The translations under genes and the position numbers were made by a program. Below are positions 34,102 through 44,611 of a DNA stretch of 64,000 bases, piece by piece; position 1 is the first letter of the stretch; each line of letters begins with the position of its first letter. Source of the stretch: Gemmatimonadaceae bacterium (GTDB lineage: Bacteria > Gemmatimonadota > Gemmatimonadetes > Gemmatimonadales > Gemmatimonadaceae); contig JACVCD010000022.1 of assembly GCA_016742275.1 (NCBI GenBank), positions 17,263-81,262 on the forward strand, written 5' to 3'. The notes beneath the pieces were generated by a model. That model saw only the letters and a list, made by a program, of their open reading frames with translations. It was not told the origin of the DNA and did not search any database.

Positions 34102-36678
34102 TCAGGCGGGCGTCAGTTGAAGGATGTCGTTCAGAACACCGGCGGCTGTTACGGTCGGACCGGCGCCTGGCCCCGTGATCACCAGCGGATGTTCGCGGTA
34201 ACGCTTGGTGGTGAAGACAATCTGATTGTCCGTACCACGGAGTCCAGCCAGCGGATGACTGCGCTCCACCGCCATCAACTTCACCTGCACCGACTTGGGC
34301 GAGGCACGCAGGACGTAGCGCAGCACACGCTCCTGTCGTACGGCTGCGGCGTGTCGCGCGGCCCACATGGCATCCTGCGCGGCCAACGTGGCGAGAAACC
34401 GTGATGTCGACAAGCTGCGGTAGGCTTCGGGTACGAGCGACTCCACCGACACATCGGAGAGATCGCCCTCAAAGCCGATGAGACGGGCAAGAATGAGCGC
34501 CTTGCGCGCGACATCCATGCCCGAGAGATCATCGCGCGGATCCGGTTCGGTGTAACCGCGCTGCATGGCATCACGCAGTGATTCGCTGAACGGGCGTCCC
34601 TTGCCGATCTCGGTGAGCAGGAAGCCCAGCGTGCCCGATGTGCACCCTTCCACGCGCAACACCTTGTCGCCCGTCTCCACGAGCTTGGCGTAGCTGTCCA
34701 TGACCGGAAGGCCCGCGCCAACCGTGGTCTCGTGCAAAATGCGCACGCCCTGATGCTCGGCCGCTGCCTGAAGAGCGTTCACTTCACCACGCGACGCTGC
34801 GAGTGGCTTCTTGTTGGCGAGCACGATGTCCATCTCACCGGCGACGGCTGCGCGAATAGCGGGCAACGTTTCATCGGCCGTGAGGTCCACCAGCACGGGA
34901 CGCGCCAATGCGTGTGACGCGATGTAGTGCACTGCCTGCGTGGCGCTGCCCTTGTGACCACCCGGCAACGACGCCAGCGACTCACCCGCTTCCTTGCGGC
35001 GCACCGCGTCCTGCAACTGTCGCGTGGTGAGTCCATCGGCAGCAAAGAGATAACCGCTGCGGTCGATGAGTCCCACGACAGTGGGCTTTACACGCCGACG
35101 AGTAAGCGGCAGCATGCGCAGCAGTTCGCGGCCGATCTGCCCAACACCAAGCAGCACCACATCGAGACGATCGGCGCTGCGTAAACCACCGCCGCCAATC
35201 TTGTCGAGTTGGAATTCGTCATGTACGGCGCGCGCAGCCACTTCAGCTGCCGATTCCTGAATGACCACCGAGATATTGAGCTCACTCGAGCCCTGCGCGA
35301 TCGCCACAATGTTCACACCGGCGTGCGACAAGGACGTGAACATGCGCGAAGCAATACCCGGCGAGCCGGCCATGCCAAGACCCACCACGGCCAACGTGGC
35401 CATGCCCCCCTGCACCGCCATGCCTTCGAGCTCACGACGCGCGAGCTCCCGCTCGAAGGCCTGCTCGAGCGCCTGACGCGCGTGTGCGGCGCGCTCAGCC
35501 GGCACGCAGAGGCAGATGCTGTGCTCCGACGACGCCTGCGAAATCAGCGTGACCGAGATACCCGCCTGCTGCAGCGCCGCAAAGGTGCGCGCCGCGATGC
35601 CCGGCACACCCAGCATGCCATTGCCCGTCACCGTTACCAGTGCCTGCTGACGCACGATGCTGAGTGCCTTGACCGGATAGCGCTGCAGCGTATGTCGCGT
35701 GCTGATTTCCGTGCCCGGTGCATCGGGCGTGGCGAACGGCCGCACAAATACGGGCACCTTCGTGCGCGCCAGCGGAATCAGTGCCCGCGGGTGCAAGACC
35801 TTGGCACCGTAGTACGCCAATTCCGCCGCTTCACGCACATTGAGCTGCGGTACAATGCGCGCGTTGGGCACGAGCCGCGGATCGGTGGTCATGAGACCAG
35901 GCACGTCCTTCCACAGCGTAATGCGTTCAGCCTTGAGGGCACGCCCAAGCACGGTAGCGGTGAGATCACTGCCTCCCCGGCCCAGCGTGACCGATGCGCC
36001 AGAGGGACTGCCGCCCACAAAGCCAGGTACCACCGGAATGACCCGACGGGCCACCAACGGCAGCAATCGCGCCCGCACCGAACGATCCGTAGCCGGAAGA
36101 TCAGGGAACGCGTTGCCGAACACACCGTCCGTGACAATGATCTCGGCCGCCTCCACGTACTGCGCCTTGCCACCACACGCCTTGAGCCCGGCCACCACAA
36201 GCTGCGCCGAGAGCTGTTCACCACGCACCACCAGAAAATCCCGCGTACGTGGAGTCAGTTCGCGCAAGCTCGCGACGCCGTGGGCCAGCGTACGCAATTC
36301 GTCGAACGCGACGTCGAGCTCACGACAAAGTGCCGCACGCGCCCGCTGTGTCGTCATCACTCCGTTGGCCACGGCATGATGGCGTAGACGCAGGGCATCG
36401 ACCGCCCGATCCACACGGGGCACATCGCCCCGCAACGCCGTCTCCGCCACATCGAGCAAGGCATCGGTCACGCCAGCGAGGGCCGATACCACCGTCACCA
36501 CCCGGGAGCCATCGGCAGCGAGGATGAGACCAATCGCATGGCGAACGGCATCCGCATCAGCCAACGAAGCGCCACCGAACTTGAACACCTCGAGCGGACG
36601 ACGGGCGCCCCGTGCGCCACGGGCGGCCGACTTCGACACTTGTTTCGACGACTGTTTTCTGGGAGAACGGACGGACAT
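34102..36678 (-). CDS. thrA: Bifunctional aspartate kinase / homoserine dehydrogenase
   Basis: 858 residues. The N-terminal aspartokinase (about 28-330) has KFGGASLADADAVR and GRGGSDLTA. Two ACT domains follow, with the repeats VTGNGMLGVPGIAARTF and VGLGMAGSPGIASRMF. The homoserine dehydrogenase domain (about 500-858) begins LLGVGQIGREL and contains ANKKPLA and EGCTSGTLGFLL. The two activities catalyse the first and third steps from aspartate to threonine, methionine and isoleucine, with ACT-mediated threonine feedback expected. The first 25 residues are basic and Ser-rich. ATG at 36678 with a promoter just upstream. Confidence 0.97.
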   Translation of the reverse strand: MSVRSPRKQSSKQVSKSAARGARGARRPLEVFKFGGASLADADAVRHAIGLILAADGSRVVTVVSALAGVTDALLDVAETALRGDVPRVDRAVDALRLRHHAVANGVMTTQRARAALCRELDVAFDELRTLAHGVASLRELTPRTRDFLVVRGEQLSAQLVVAGLKACGGKAQYVEAAEIIVTDGVFGNAFPDLPATDRSVRARLLPLVARRVIPVVPGFVGGSPSGASVTLGRGGSDLTATVLGRALKAERITLWKDVPGLMTTDPRLVPNARIVPQLNVREAAELAYYGAKVLHPRALIPLARTKVPVFVRPFATPDAPGTEISTRHTLQRYPVKALSIVRQQALVTVTGNGMLGVPGIAARTFAALQQAGISVTLISQASSEHSICLCVPAERAAHARQALEQAFERELARRELEGMAVQGGMATLAVVGLGMAGSPGIASRMFTSLSHAGVNIVAIAQGSSELNISVVIQESAAEVAARAVHDEFQLDKIGGGGLRSADRLDVVLLGVGQIGRELLRMLPLTRRRVKPTVVGLIDRSGYLFAADGLTTRQLQDAVRRKEAGESLASLPGGHKGSATQAVHYIASHALARPVLVDLTADETLPAIRAAVAGEMDIVLANKKPLAASRGEVNALQAAAEHQGVRILHETTVGAGLPVMDSYAKLVETGDKVLRVEGCTSGTLGFLLTEIGKGRPFSESLRDAMQRGYTEPDPRDDLSGMDVARKALILARLIGFEGDLSDVSVESLVPEAYRSLSTSRFLATLAAQDAMWAARHAAAVRQERVLRYVLRASPKSVQVKLMAVERSHPLAGLRGTDNQIVFTTKRYREHPLVITGPGAGPTVTAAGVLNDILQLTPA

Positions 36679-36716
36679 GTGACACCGGGGTCAAGGGATG
36701 TTCGCGCAGCTTTTCG

Positions 36717-36745
36717 ACTCTAGTCCGGGCCGCATTCCCTGTCCA
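36717..36745 (-). promoter_or_regulatory. Probable thrA operon promoter
   Basis: On the minus strand TGGACA (36745-36740), 17 bases, TAGAGT (36722-36717); start expected about 33 bases before thrA. No leader-peptide attenuator was seen. Confidence 0.5.
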
Positions 36746-36828
36746 CACCCGCGGCCCCGCGCATAGCTTTCCATTGGGAATCTCACACTCGCCAATCAGG
36801 CGGATTTCAGCAACATCGGCCACACGTT

Positions 36829-39003
36829 ATGACTGCTCCTGTTGACGCGCCTACAAACCCGTTCATGCCCGGTGCTCCCGCCATTCCCGGCCGCATCCGC
36901 GGTCTGGCGCACCTCGCGCAGAATCTCGCCTGGAGCTGGAATCGCGACGCGCGCTCCCTGTTCAAGTCCATTGACGAGAGTCTGTGGGCGCGCCTCCGGC
37001 ACAATCCCATCACGCTCCTGCATCAGGTCGCACCATCCCGACTTCAGGAATTGACGACGGATGATGTATTCCTCGCCCGTTACGACCGGGCCATGCAGTG
37101 GTTGGCCTCCGAACGCTCCGACGAACACACGTGGTACGCGCGCACATTCCCCGAGCTGCGCGGTCGCCCTGTCGCCTACTTCTGTGCGGAGTTCGGCATC
37201 CACAACTCGGTGCCTATTTATTCGGGTGGCCTTGGTGTGCTCGCCGGTGACCACCTCAAGACGGCCTCTGACCTCGGCGTGCCGCTTGTTGCCGTCGGGA
37301 TTCTCTATCGCAACGGCTACTTCGATCAGCACATCCGCGTCGATGGCTGGCAGGAAGACTCGGACGCGCGCATCAACTTCCGCGATGTGCCAATTGCCCC
37401 GCTTCCGGGTCGCAATGGCGCCAAGCATCTCGTAACGGTCAATACGTTTGGCCGTGACATCCACATTCGTGTTTGGACCATGCAGGTGGGCCGTGTGCCC
37501 GTGTACCTGCTCGATTCCGATCTCGAGGAAAATCACCCCGACGATCGCCCCCTGCTTTCCAAGCTGTATTCGGGCGGACCGGCCATGCGTCTCCGTCAGG
37601 AGTGGCTGCTTGGAGTGGGCGGTGTGCGAGCACTTCGTGCCCTAGGCATCCATCCCGCTGCCTGGCATGCCAATGAAGGTCACGCGGCCTTCATGATGGT
37701 CGAGCGGGTTCGTGAGCTCACCACGCAGGGCACGTCGTACGCGGATGCCGTGAAGCAGGTGCGCAATGCCAGTGTGTTTACCACGCACACGCCTGTTCCT
37801 GCTGGTCACGATCACTTCCCCGTTCAGGACGTACGTGAGTGCGCCAACGGGTACTGGCGTGACATGGGCATCGACGCCGAGCAGTTCCTGCGTATCGGAT
37901 TCCACCCGGAGTCTGGCGCGGGTGTGTATCACATGACGGCGGCTTCGGTGCGACTCTCGCGACGCGTGAACGCGGTGTCGCGTCGTCACGGTATCGTCAC
38001 GCGCGAAATGAGTCGCTCGTTGTGGGCCAATCGCGATGCGGATCAGGTACCCGTCGGGCACGTAACGAACGGTGTACACCTGGCGACATGGATGGCCAAC
38101 CCCATCATGCGTCTGCTTGACGAACACTTGGGACCGGCGTGGGGCCACACCAACGATGCCTCCCTCTGGGAACAGGTGCTCACGCTTGATGACGAACGCC
38201 TGTGGTATGTGCACCAGCGCCTCAAGCACACGCTCATGCGCCTCGTGCGTGAGGAAGCACGTCGTGCGTTTGCCCGCGGCGCCATGGAATCCACGCAGTT
38301 GGTCGGCGCGGGTACCCTGCTCGATCCCAACACGCTCACCATTGGATTCGCGCGCCGCTTTGCGACCTACAAACGCGCCAATCTCATTTTCCGTGACGTC
38401 GAGCGATTGCAGCGCCTCGTGACCAACTCGTCACGCCCGGTGCAGATCGTGTTCGCCGGCAAGGCCCATCCCGCCGACAATCCCGGCAAGCAGGTGCTGC
38501 AGAGCGTCTATCACTTCACGCGTGATCCGCGTTTCGAAGGACGCATTGCCTTCGTGGAAGACTACGGCATGCACCTCGCGCACCTGCTTGTGCAGGGTGT
38601 GGACCTCTGGCTCAACCTGCCGCGTGTACCGCTCGAAGCCTCGGGCACCAGCGGCATGAAGGCCGCCCTCAACGGCGTGCCGCAGCTGTCCACCATCGAC
38701 GGTTGGTGGGAAGAGGGCTACGAAGGCAACAACGGCTGGGCCATCGAACCGGAAGTGGACGACGACGCGGGCTGGAACACGGCCAACCGTCTCTACGATT
38801 TGCTCGAGCAGGAAGTCGTGCCTCGCTATTACGATCGTGACCGCAACGAACTGCCGCGTCGTTGGCTCACGATGATGAAGCATGCCGTGCGTGTGGCAGG
38901 CCAGCAGTTCACCGCCCGTCGCATGGTGGAGCAGTACGCCCGCAATTACTACGCGCCGTCCATTCGTGGAGAGACCACGCCGGACGATCCACCAATCGCG
39001 TGA
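36829..39003 (+). CDS. glgP: Alpha-glucan phosphorylase
   Basis: 724 residues, the short (about 700-residue) phosphorylase branch lacking the animal-type regulatory regions. An N-terminal DUF3417-like segment (RGLAHLAQNLAWSWNRDAR) leads into the glycosyltransferase family 35 body: YFCAEFGIHNSVPIYSGGLGVLAGDHLKTASDL (in part), WHANEGHAAF, GFARRFATYKRANL. The PLP lysine is Lys611 in SGTSGMKAALNG. It releases glucose-1-phosphate from glycogen or maltodextrin. It begins a three-gene glycogen operon. Confidence 0.95.
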   Translation: MTAPVDAPTNPFMPGAPAIPGRIRGLAHLAQNLAWSWNRDARSLFKSIDESLWARLRHNPITLLHQVAPSRLQELTTDDVFLARYDRAMQWLASERSDEHTWYARTFPELRGRPVAYFCAEFGIHNSVPIYSGGLGVLAGDHLKTASDLGVPLVAVGILYRNGYFDQHIRVDGWQEDSDARINFRDVPIAPLPGRNGAKHLVTVNTFGRDIHIRVWTMQVGRVPVYLLDSDLEENHPDDRPLLSKLYSGGPAMRLRQEWLLGVGGVRALRALGIHPAAWHANEGHAAFMMVERVRELTTQGTSYADAVKQVRNASVFTTHTPVPAGHDHFPVQDVRECANGYWRDMGIDAEQFLRIGFHPESGAGVYHMTAASVRLSRRVNAVSRRHGIVTREMSRSLWANRDADQVPVGHVTNGVHLATWMANPIMRLLDEHLGPAWGHTNDASLWEQVLTLDDERLWYVHQRLKHTLMRLVREEARRAFARGAMESTQLVGAGTLLDPNTLTIGFARRFATYKRANLIFRDVERLQRLVTNSSRPVQIVFAGKAHPADNPGKQVLQSVYHFTRDPRFEGRIAFVEDYGMHLAHLLVQGVDLWLNLPRVPLEASGTSGMKAALNGVPQLSTIDGWWEEGYEGNNGWAIEPEVDDDAGWNTANRLYDLLEQEVVPRYYDRDRNELPRRWLTMMKHAVRVAGQQFTARRMVEQYARNYYAPSIRGETTPDDPPIA

Positions 39004-39004
39004 C

Positions 39005-40504
39005 ATGACGGTTCCCGGATTCGGATCTCCAATCGTGCGCGCCCCCGCCAATGGGACGCGCACCATCGTGCACCTCACAGCCGAGTACAGCCCATATGCC
39101 CGCACGGGCGGGCTCGCGGAAGCCGTGAAGGGGCTCGCCGAGTTTCAGGTGAAGGGCGGCGCGGACGTGGTCGTGTTCGTACCGCTCTATCGCACCGTGC
39201 GAGATCACGCACCTGACCTCGCACCACTTGGCCGGCCAATTCAGGTGGAGCTCGGCTATCGCGGTGAAGAAGTACGGTTCTTCCGCGAGGTGCACCCGAA
39301 GAAGGGACCAAAAGTTGTGTTTGTCGACATCCCGAGCGCCTTCGCGCGTGGCGGTTTGTACGGCGAAGGCGGCAAGGATTACACCGACAATGCGCGCCGC
39401 TTTGCGTTGTTCTCGCGCGCAGTACTCGACGCCATTCCGCGACTGATCGCAGGTCCCGTGCTGGTGCACGCGCACGATTGGCACACGTCGCTCGCGCTGC
39501 TCTACATGCGCAGCTACGCGGAATTGCAGCAGCGATACGCCGATACCCCAACCGTGTTGTCCGTGCACAATGCCGGATATCAAGGGCATTTCTCGGCGTC
39601 GCTGCTCAACGACTGTGGCATTCCGCGCGAGGTCTACAACTTCCGCCATGCCGAGTGGTACGGGCGTATCAACTTCCTCAAGTGTGGTCTGACCTTCGCC
39701 GACATGGTGGTTACGGTCAGCCCTACACATGCTCAGGAGTTGCGTACACCGGGCGGCGGCTTTGGTCTGCAGGAAGTCTTTCAGATGCTCGGCAATCGTT
39801 TCACGGGCATCACCAACGGCATTGATCAGTCAGCGTGGGATCCATCCACCGATGATCAGATCACGGCCAACTATTCGGTTGCCGATCCATCCAACAAGGC
39901 GCGCTGCAAGGCTGCATTGCAGCGGTCATTCGGACTGCCCCAGCGCAAACGCACGCCGCTGTTCGGGTTTACTGGTCGTATTGTTTCGCAGAAGGGACTG
40001 GACCTCCTGCTCAACTCGCACGAGGTATGGAATCTCGATGCCCAGTTCGTGTTCCTTGGCGCGGGTGAAGCACGTTATGAGCAGGCACTGCTGCAGTTAG
40101 CCCGTGCCCGTCCGCGTCATGTGGGAGTGCAGCTCGACTTCACCGATCGCATGGAGCATCGATTGATGGCGGGTGCTGACATCTTCCTCATGCCGTCGCA
40201 ATACGAGCCGTGCGGGCTGACACAGCTTCGCGCGCAGCGTTATGGCGCATTGCCAGTTGGACGTCGTGTCGGTGGTATTGCCGATACCATCGATGATGAC
40301 GCCAGCGGATTCCTGTTCGACGAGTTCCAGCCCGCAGCGCTCGACCGTGGCATCTCACGTGCATTGGCGCGTTTCCATGATCCAGCCGCGTGGCTGCCGC
40401 GCATGAAGACCGCCATGCTGCGTGATTTTGGATGGGAGCGGTCTGCTGAGCGCTACGCCGATGTCTATCGGCGTGCCATGGACATTGCGCATCGTCGCGG
40501 CTGA
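39005..40504 (+). CDS. glgA: Glycogen synthase (GT5)
   Basis: 499 residues from ATG 39005, two bases after the glgP stop. HDWHTSLALLY, HNAGYQGHFS, GITNGIDQSAWDPSTD, FTGRIVSQKGLDLL and MPSQYEPCGLTQLRAQRYG are GT5 signatures. The N-terminal motif is RTGGLAEAV where the canonical ADP-glucose-binding motif has KTGGL, so a Lys-to-Arg change is present. It extends alpha-1,4-glucan from ADP- or UDP-glucose. The in-frame extension upstream lies inside glgP and is not used. Confidence 0.95.
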   Translation: MTVPGFGSPIVRAPANGTRTIVHLTAEYSPYARTGGLAEAVKGLAEFQVKGGADVVVFVPLYRTVRDHAPDLAPLGRPIQVELGYRGEEVRFFREVHPKKGPKVVFVDIPSAFARGGLYGEGGKDYTDNARRFALFSRAVLDAIPRLIAGPVLVHAHDWHTSLALLYMRSYAELQQRYADTPTVLSVHNAGYQGHFSASLLNDCGIPREVYNFRHAEWYGRINFLKCGLTFADMVVTVSPTHAQELRTPGGGFGLQEVFQMLGNRFTGITNGIDQSAWDPSTDDQITANYSVADPSNKARCKAALQRSFGLPQRKRTPLFGFTGRIVSQKGLDLLLNSHEVWNLDAQFVFLGAGEARYEQALLQLARARPRHVGVQLDFTDRMEHRLMAGADIFLMPSQYEPCGLTQLRAQRYGALPVGRRVGGIADTIDDDASGFLFDEFQPAALDRGISRALARFHDPAAWLPRMKTAMLRDFGWERSAERYADVYRRAMDIAHRRG

Positions 40505-40525
40505 CGTTTCGCGTTCATCAACACC

Positions 40526-42355
40526 ATGACCGCTCCACACTCGCTGATTGTCCACCAGCACCTCTACCAGCCGCCACGCGAAGATCCATGGCTGGAAGAG
40601 GTGCGAGTAGAACCATCAGCGCGTCCCGATCACGACTGGAACGCCCGCATCGATCGCGAGTGTTATGCACGACAGGCCGCGGCACCGTTCTACATTCGTG
40701 AGGCACAGGCGCGCGCCAACGATGCCGATGCGCGTTCTGGACTGGCGCGTGTGGTCAATCTCTATGGATGGTGCAACTTCGACGTCGGTGCCACACTGTG
40801 TGAGTGGCTCTCGGCCAATGCACCAGGCACACTTGCCGCCATGCGGGCCGGTGATGCGGCGAGCGTGCGTCGCTGGGGCTACGGTAATGCCATGGCGGCG
40901 CCGTATCACCACGTCATTCTTCCGCTGGCCTCTCCTCGCGACCGTCTCACGGAAATTCGCTGGGGACTCAGGGATTTCGCCCGTCGCTTCGGTCGATCGG
41001 CCGATGGCATGTGGCTTCCCGAGTGTGCGGTTGATGAAGACACACTCGAAGATCTGATCACCGAAGGGGTGCGCTACACCATCCTTGCGCCGTATCAGGT
41101 GCGTGGACACGATGGACGTGGCATGCCGGTGAGATGGACGAGTCGCCGTCATACGGACCGATTCATCACAATCGTGCCTTATGATGGTGCATTGGCGGGC
41201 GATGTGGCATTCGGTGGGCTGCTCGACAATCCGGTCGCGCTTGCCGAACGCTTCACACCGTGGCGCGATCAGCTGCTCGAGCAACCCACCTGCACCACAC
41301 TTGCCACCGACGGGGAAACATTCGGGCATCATCATGCCAATGGTGTGCAGGCACTGGGTACGGCGCTTCGGCTCATTGCCAACGCACCATCGACGCGAAC
41401 AGCTACCCAGCTGACCAATGCTGCGACGTTGGTTGCCAACCATCCGGCCGAGCAGGAGGTGACGCTGGTGTCGCCGTCGGCATGGAGTTGCGCACACGGA
41501 GTGGAGCGGTGGCGCAGCAATTGTGGCTGCCGTCTCGATGGTGGCCGAAGCCCGCAGCAAGAGTGGCGGGCACCGCTTCGGGAAGCCATGACGCTGCTCG
41601 GTGAAACAATTCAGCAGCAATACGCAGCCGAAGCCGCCACGCTATTTGCGGACGACCCATGGTCCGTGCGCGATGCATACGGAGAGGTCGTGGGCGAGGA
41701 TGGTGAGCAGCTTGAACAGTTTGTTCGTGCAGTCATACGACCGGATCTCGCACATCACGACGAGGCCGTGCAACGTGCGCGAGTGCTTCTTGAAGCGCAG
41801 CGCGCATCGCTCCGCACGTTCACGTCCTGTGCCTGGTTTTTCGATGATGTAGATCGCATCGAAGTGCGCCAGAATCTTCGATACACGGCACGAGCCATGG
41901 AGTTGCTCGCGGTCTCCGATGTAACACGCGAGAAGTTTCAGGCCCTCTTGAGTCAGGCCGTTTCCCGGTCGGCGCAGCACGCGTCAGGTCGCGTCAGTGC
42001 TGCGGATGTGCTGGCGCACGATGTCCCGCCCGCTCACGATCCCTTCCTCAGCGGAGCCGCGGCCGCGATGGCATTGGTCGATGCCGGACTACCGGCCCAT
42101 CGTGTCGCCGTCTTCGACGCGCGCACCTGGCGGCAGGACGGACAGTGGCACGCGTCGCTGACGCATCGACGAACCGGTCAGCACGCGCACTTTGTTGGTG
42201 AGGTTACCGGCCGTGCGGCGGCGACGCGGGTCACACTGCAGCGTCGGGAACCTGGCTCAGTGCCCAGTGTGCTGAGCGCGCAGGATATGCCGGAAAGTGC
42301 CGCACGATTGTTGCTTCGCGCGCAGACCACACACGACGACGCCCTGCTGGGTTAA
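40526..42355 (+). CDS. Glycoside hydrolase family 57 protein (DUF3536 type)
   Basis: 609 residues. The N-terminal GH57 barrel starts LIVHQHLYQPPREDPW; Glu166 in MWLPECAVD is the probable nucleophile and Asp262 in ATDGETFGHHH the probable acid/base. DUF3536 forms the C-terminal part. GH57 enzymes act as amylases, transferases or branching enzymes. No glgB is in the window, so a branching or debranching role beside glgP and glgA is a reasonable inference. It starts 21 bases after glgA. Confidence 0.88.
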   Translation: MTAPHSLIVHQHLYQPPREDPWLEEVRVEPSARPDHDWNARIDRECYARQAAAPFYIREAQARANDADARSGLARVVNLYGWCNFDVGATLCEWLSANAPGTLAAMRAGDAASVRRWGYGNAMAAPYHHVILPLASPRDRLTEIRWGLRDFARRFGRSADGMWLPECAVDEDTLEDLITEGVRYTILAPYQVRGHDGRGMPVRWTSRRHTDRFITIVPYDGALAGDVAFGGLLDNPVALAERFTPWRDQLLEQPTCTTLATDGETFGHHHANGVQALGTALRLIANAPSTRTATQLTNAATLVANHPAEQEVTLVSPSAWSCAHGVERWRSNCGCRLDGGRSPQQEWRAPLREAMTLLGETIQQQYAAEAATLFADDPWSVRDAYGEVVGEDGEQLEQFVRAVIRPDLAHHDEAVQRARVLLEAQRASLRTFTSCAWFFDDVDRIEVRQNLRYTARAMELLAVSDVTREKFQALLSQAVSRSAQHASGRVSAADVLAHDVPPAHDPFLSGAAAAMALVDAGLPAHRVAVFDARTWRQDGQWHASLTHRRTGQHAHFVGEVTGRAAATRVTLQRREPGSVPSVLSAQDMPESAARLLLRAQTTHDDALLG

Positions 42356-42370
42356 TCAGCAGGGCGTTGC
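42339..42370 (+). terminator. Terminator that contains the GH57 stop codon
   Basis: ACGCCCTGCTG pairs with CAGCAGGGCGT; the loop GGTTAAT includes the TAA stop. Only a short T pair follows. Confidence 0.7.
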
Positions 42371-42397
42371 TCCGTTGATCGCAGGAACGGGGGGCGC

Positions 42398-44599
42398 TTA
42401 CTTCGCCGCGTCCGCGTGTTCCCAGCGCAGACGGAGGCCTGCGTAGATCTGGCGATCAAACGCCGGCGTCCACATGGCCGGACGCTGTCCGAGCGCATTG
42501 TTCACACCCGCTGACAGCTCCAGCGTGCGTGTCAGCGCCTGACGGAACTGCAAATCCACAGCCATCATGGCACCCTGCTCTCCCGTGATCGACGGCGGCA
42601 CGGAACCATCACTCGACCCACTCGTCACGAGGGGCGCCGCACCGGTGTAACGCGCCGTGAGATCCGTGGTGAGCCCCTGACGCAACGCCCACACACGCGA
42701 CAGACGTCCACGCGCCGTGTGCCGCGCGCGGCGGCTGAGTGGCACATCGAACTCGAGATCGCGCGCGGAAAGCCCATCATAGCCCAACGACCACGTCGTG
42801 CTACCCACGGTGCCACGCAGCGTGAGTTCCACACCCCGGGTACGCGCCTGCGCGATGTTCACGTTGGCGTAGGTCTGCAAGCCCGAGGTGCCGATACCTT
42901 GAAAACGCGTGTCGATCAGATCATCGACGTTGGTCTGATACAGTTCGACTTCCACACCAAAAGCGGCGCTGCGGGCCCATGACGCGCCCAATGACTGACT
43001 CCACGACGATTCCGGAGTCAGCAGCGGATTGCCAATGATGGTGTAGCCGCCGCTCGCGTTCGTGAATGTGTAGCGGATGTCCTTGAACCCGGGAGCGCGG
43101 AAACCGCGTGCCACATTGCCACGCACGGTGAACTGATCGGAGAGCTGAACACTGGTGCCGATGGACGGATTCGTGGCAGCACCCCACAGTGATCCATCCG
43201 TGTGTCGCACGCCAAGCGTCCAGTATGAGCGACCAAGGGCAAACGCGTCACGTGCATAAACCTCACGCACCTGATCCGTCACACTGTCGCCATCCACCTT
43301 GGCCGGTGCCACGAGCGCACGTGAGCTGTACTGCACCCCGGCATCGAGCGTATGACGGCCAAGCACACGGCTGTACGCCAGCAGCGCACGTGTCAGGCGT
43401 TCGCGCTGTTCGAGTGAGTCACCCGATCCGGCAATCGGCACCATGCCCTGCGCCTGCTTGTACTGATACGAGAACCGCTGCGTGAATGTGCGCGCTCTCC
43501 ACACACCACCGAGGCCACGGTACGTTCCTTCGACAAAACCCTGACCACCGATGTTGTCGATGAAGCCATTGTAAAGACCATCGACCGGCCAACGCTGACG
43601 CTCCTGCGTCCCCTGTGCATCGAAACGCAAGGCAAACCGCGTCGTGACCGGTACACGGACATCCATGCGTACGTCATACAGACGATTGAGCGTCGACCCA
43701 CTCGCGTTGACACCCGTGACCTGATCGAGTTGACGCCAGCCACCATTGAGGCGCACGCCAACACCGCCAATGGTATTGCTCACGCCAACATTCGCTTCCT
43801 GACGACCGAGCTCGCCCATGCGGGCCGTGCCATCGAGCGTGAGACGCTTGGCCGGCGCCGCCTGCACGAGATTGATCACACCACCAATGGCGTCGCTGCC
43901 GAACTCCACCGCTGACGGCCCCTTGGTCACTTCAATGCGTTCAGCAGACAAGGTGCTCAGGCGACCAATGTCGCGGCTGTCCATGAGACTGCCGGGAATG
44001 GGCTCGCCATCCACGAGCACGAGCACACGCGCATCATCGAACCCGCGAATGCTGATGGATGTGCGTGCCGGCGGGCTGCTGATTTCCTGCAGACCCGGAA
44101 TTTGACGCAACAACGTATTGGCGGAAACCGCCGCCGCCGCATCGATATCGCGCCGCTCGAGCACCGTGACACTGCGCGGCGACTCGGACGCGCGAATTAC
44201 GCGCTGTCCAACGGTGGTCGTGAACACCGGCAACACCGTGGGTAGTGGCACGAGCGTGAGCACCGAATCCGCTGCACCAGCCAGCAGGGAGAAGGCGCGG
44301 AAACCCAGCGCACGCACGGTGACACCGGCAACAATGGCAGGGAGTTGCACACGTCCATCAGGATCGGTGCGCGCCACCACTCGTCCATCGGCATCACGTA
44401 ATTCGGCGCCAACCACCGGCGCACGATCTGTTGCACTGATGATGCGAACGGTTGGTGCAGATGACGATGTGGCTTGCTGTGCTGCGGCCGCAGGAGCGGC
44501 AACGATACCATGCAACGCGCACGCGCCTGCAATGAGCAGGCGCGTGCAGGTCCACGGCGACATCACGCGCCGAATGGCGCGATGTCTGCTGTCACGCAT
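42398..44599 (-). CDS. TonB-dependent outer-membrane receptor (heme/iron type)
   Basis: 733 residues with a signal peptide (about 12-40). A carboxypeptidase-regulatory-like domain (about 48-120) precedes the plug: SVTVLERRDIDAAAAVSANTLLRQIPG, SISIRGFDDARVLVLVDGEPI and VTKGPSAVEFGSDAIGGVINLV. The rest is a 22-strand-type barrel, with NPLLTPESSWSQSLGASW and a C-terminal strand ending in charged residues rather than the usual aromatic. It starts 12 bases after the HmuY-like gene, so the substrate is probably heme. Confidence 0.92.
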   Translation of the reverse strand: MRDSRHRAIRRVMSPWTCTRLLIAGACALHGIVAAPAAAAQQATSSSAPTVRIISATDRAPVVGAELRDADGRVVARTDPDGRVQLPAIVAGVTVRALGFRAFSLLAGAADSVLTLVPLPTVLPVFTTTVGQRVIRASESPRSVTVLERRDIDAAAAVSANTLLRQIPGLQEISSPPARTSISIRGFDDARVLVLVDGEPIPGSLMDSRDIGRLSTLSAERIEVTKGPSAVEFGSDAIGGVINLVQAAPAKRLTLDGTARMGELGRQEANVGVSNTIGGVGVRLNGGWRQLDQVTGVNASGSTLNRLYDVRMDVRVPVTTRFALRFDAQGTQERQRWPVDGLYNGFIDNIGGQGFVEGTYRGLGGVWRARTFTQRFSYQYKQAQGMVPIAGSGDSLEQRERLTRALLAYSRVLGRHTLDAGVQYSSRALVAPAKVDGDSVTDQVREVYARDAFALGRSYWTLGVRHTDGSLWGAATNPSIGTSVQLSDQFTVRGNVARGFRAPGFKDIRYTFTNASGGYTIIGNPLLTPESSWSQSLGASWARSAAFGVEVELYQTNVDDLIDTRFQGIGTSGLQTYANVNIAQARTRGVELTLRGTVGSTTWSLGYDGLSARDLEFDVPLSRRARHTARGRLSRVWALRQGLTTDLTARYTGAAPLVTSGSSDGSVPPSITGEQGAMMAVDLQFRQALTRTLELSAGVNNALGQRPAMWTPAFDRQIYAGLRLRWEHADAAK

Positions 44600-44611
44600 G
44601 AACGAAAATCC

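Noticed and set aside
35209..36387. Plus-strand frame of 392 codons
   Set aside because: Shadow of thrA.
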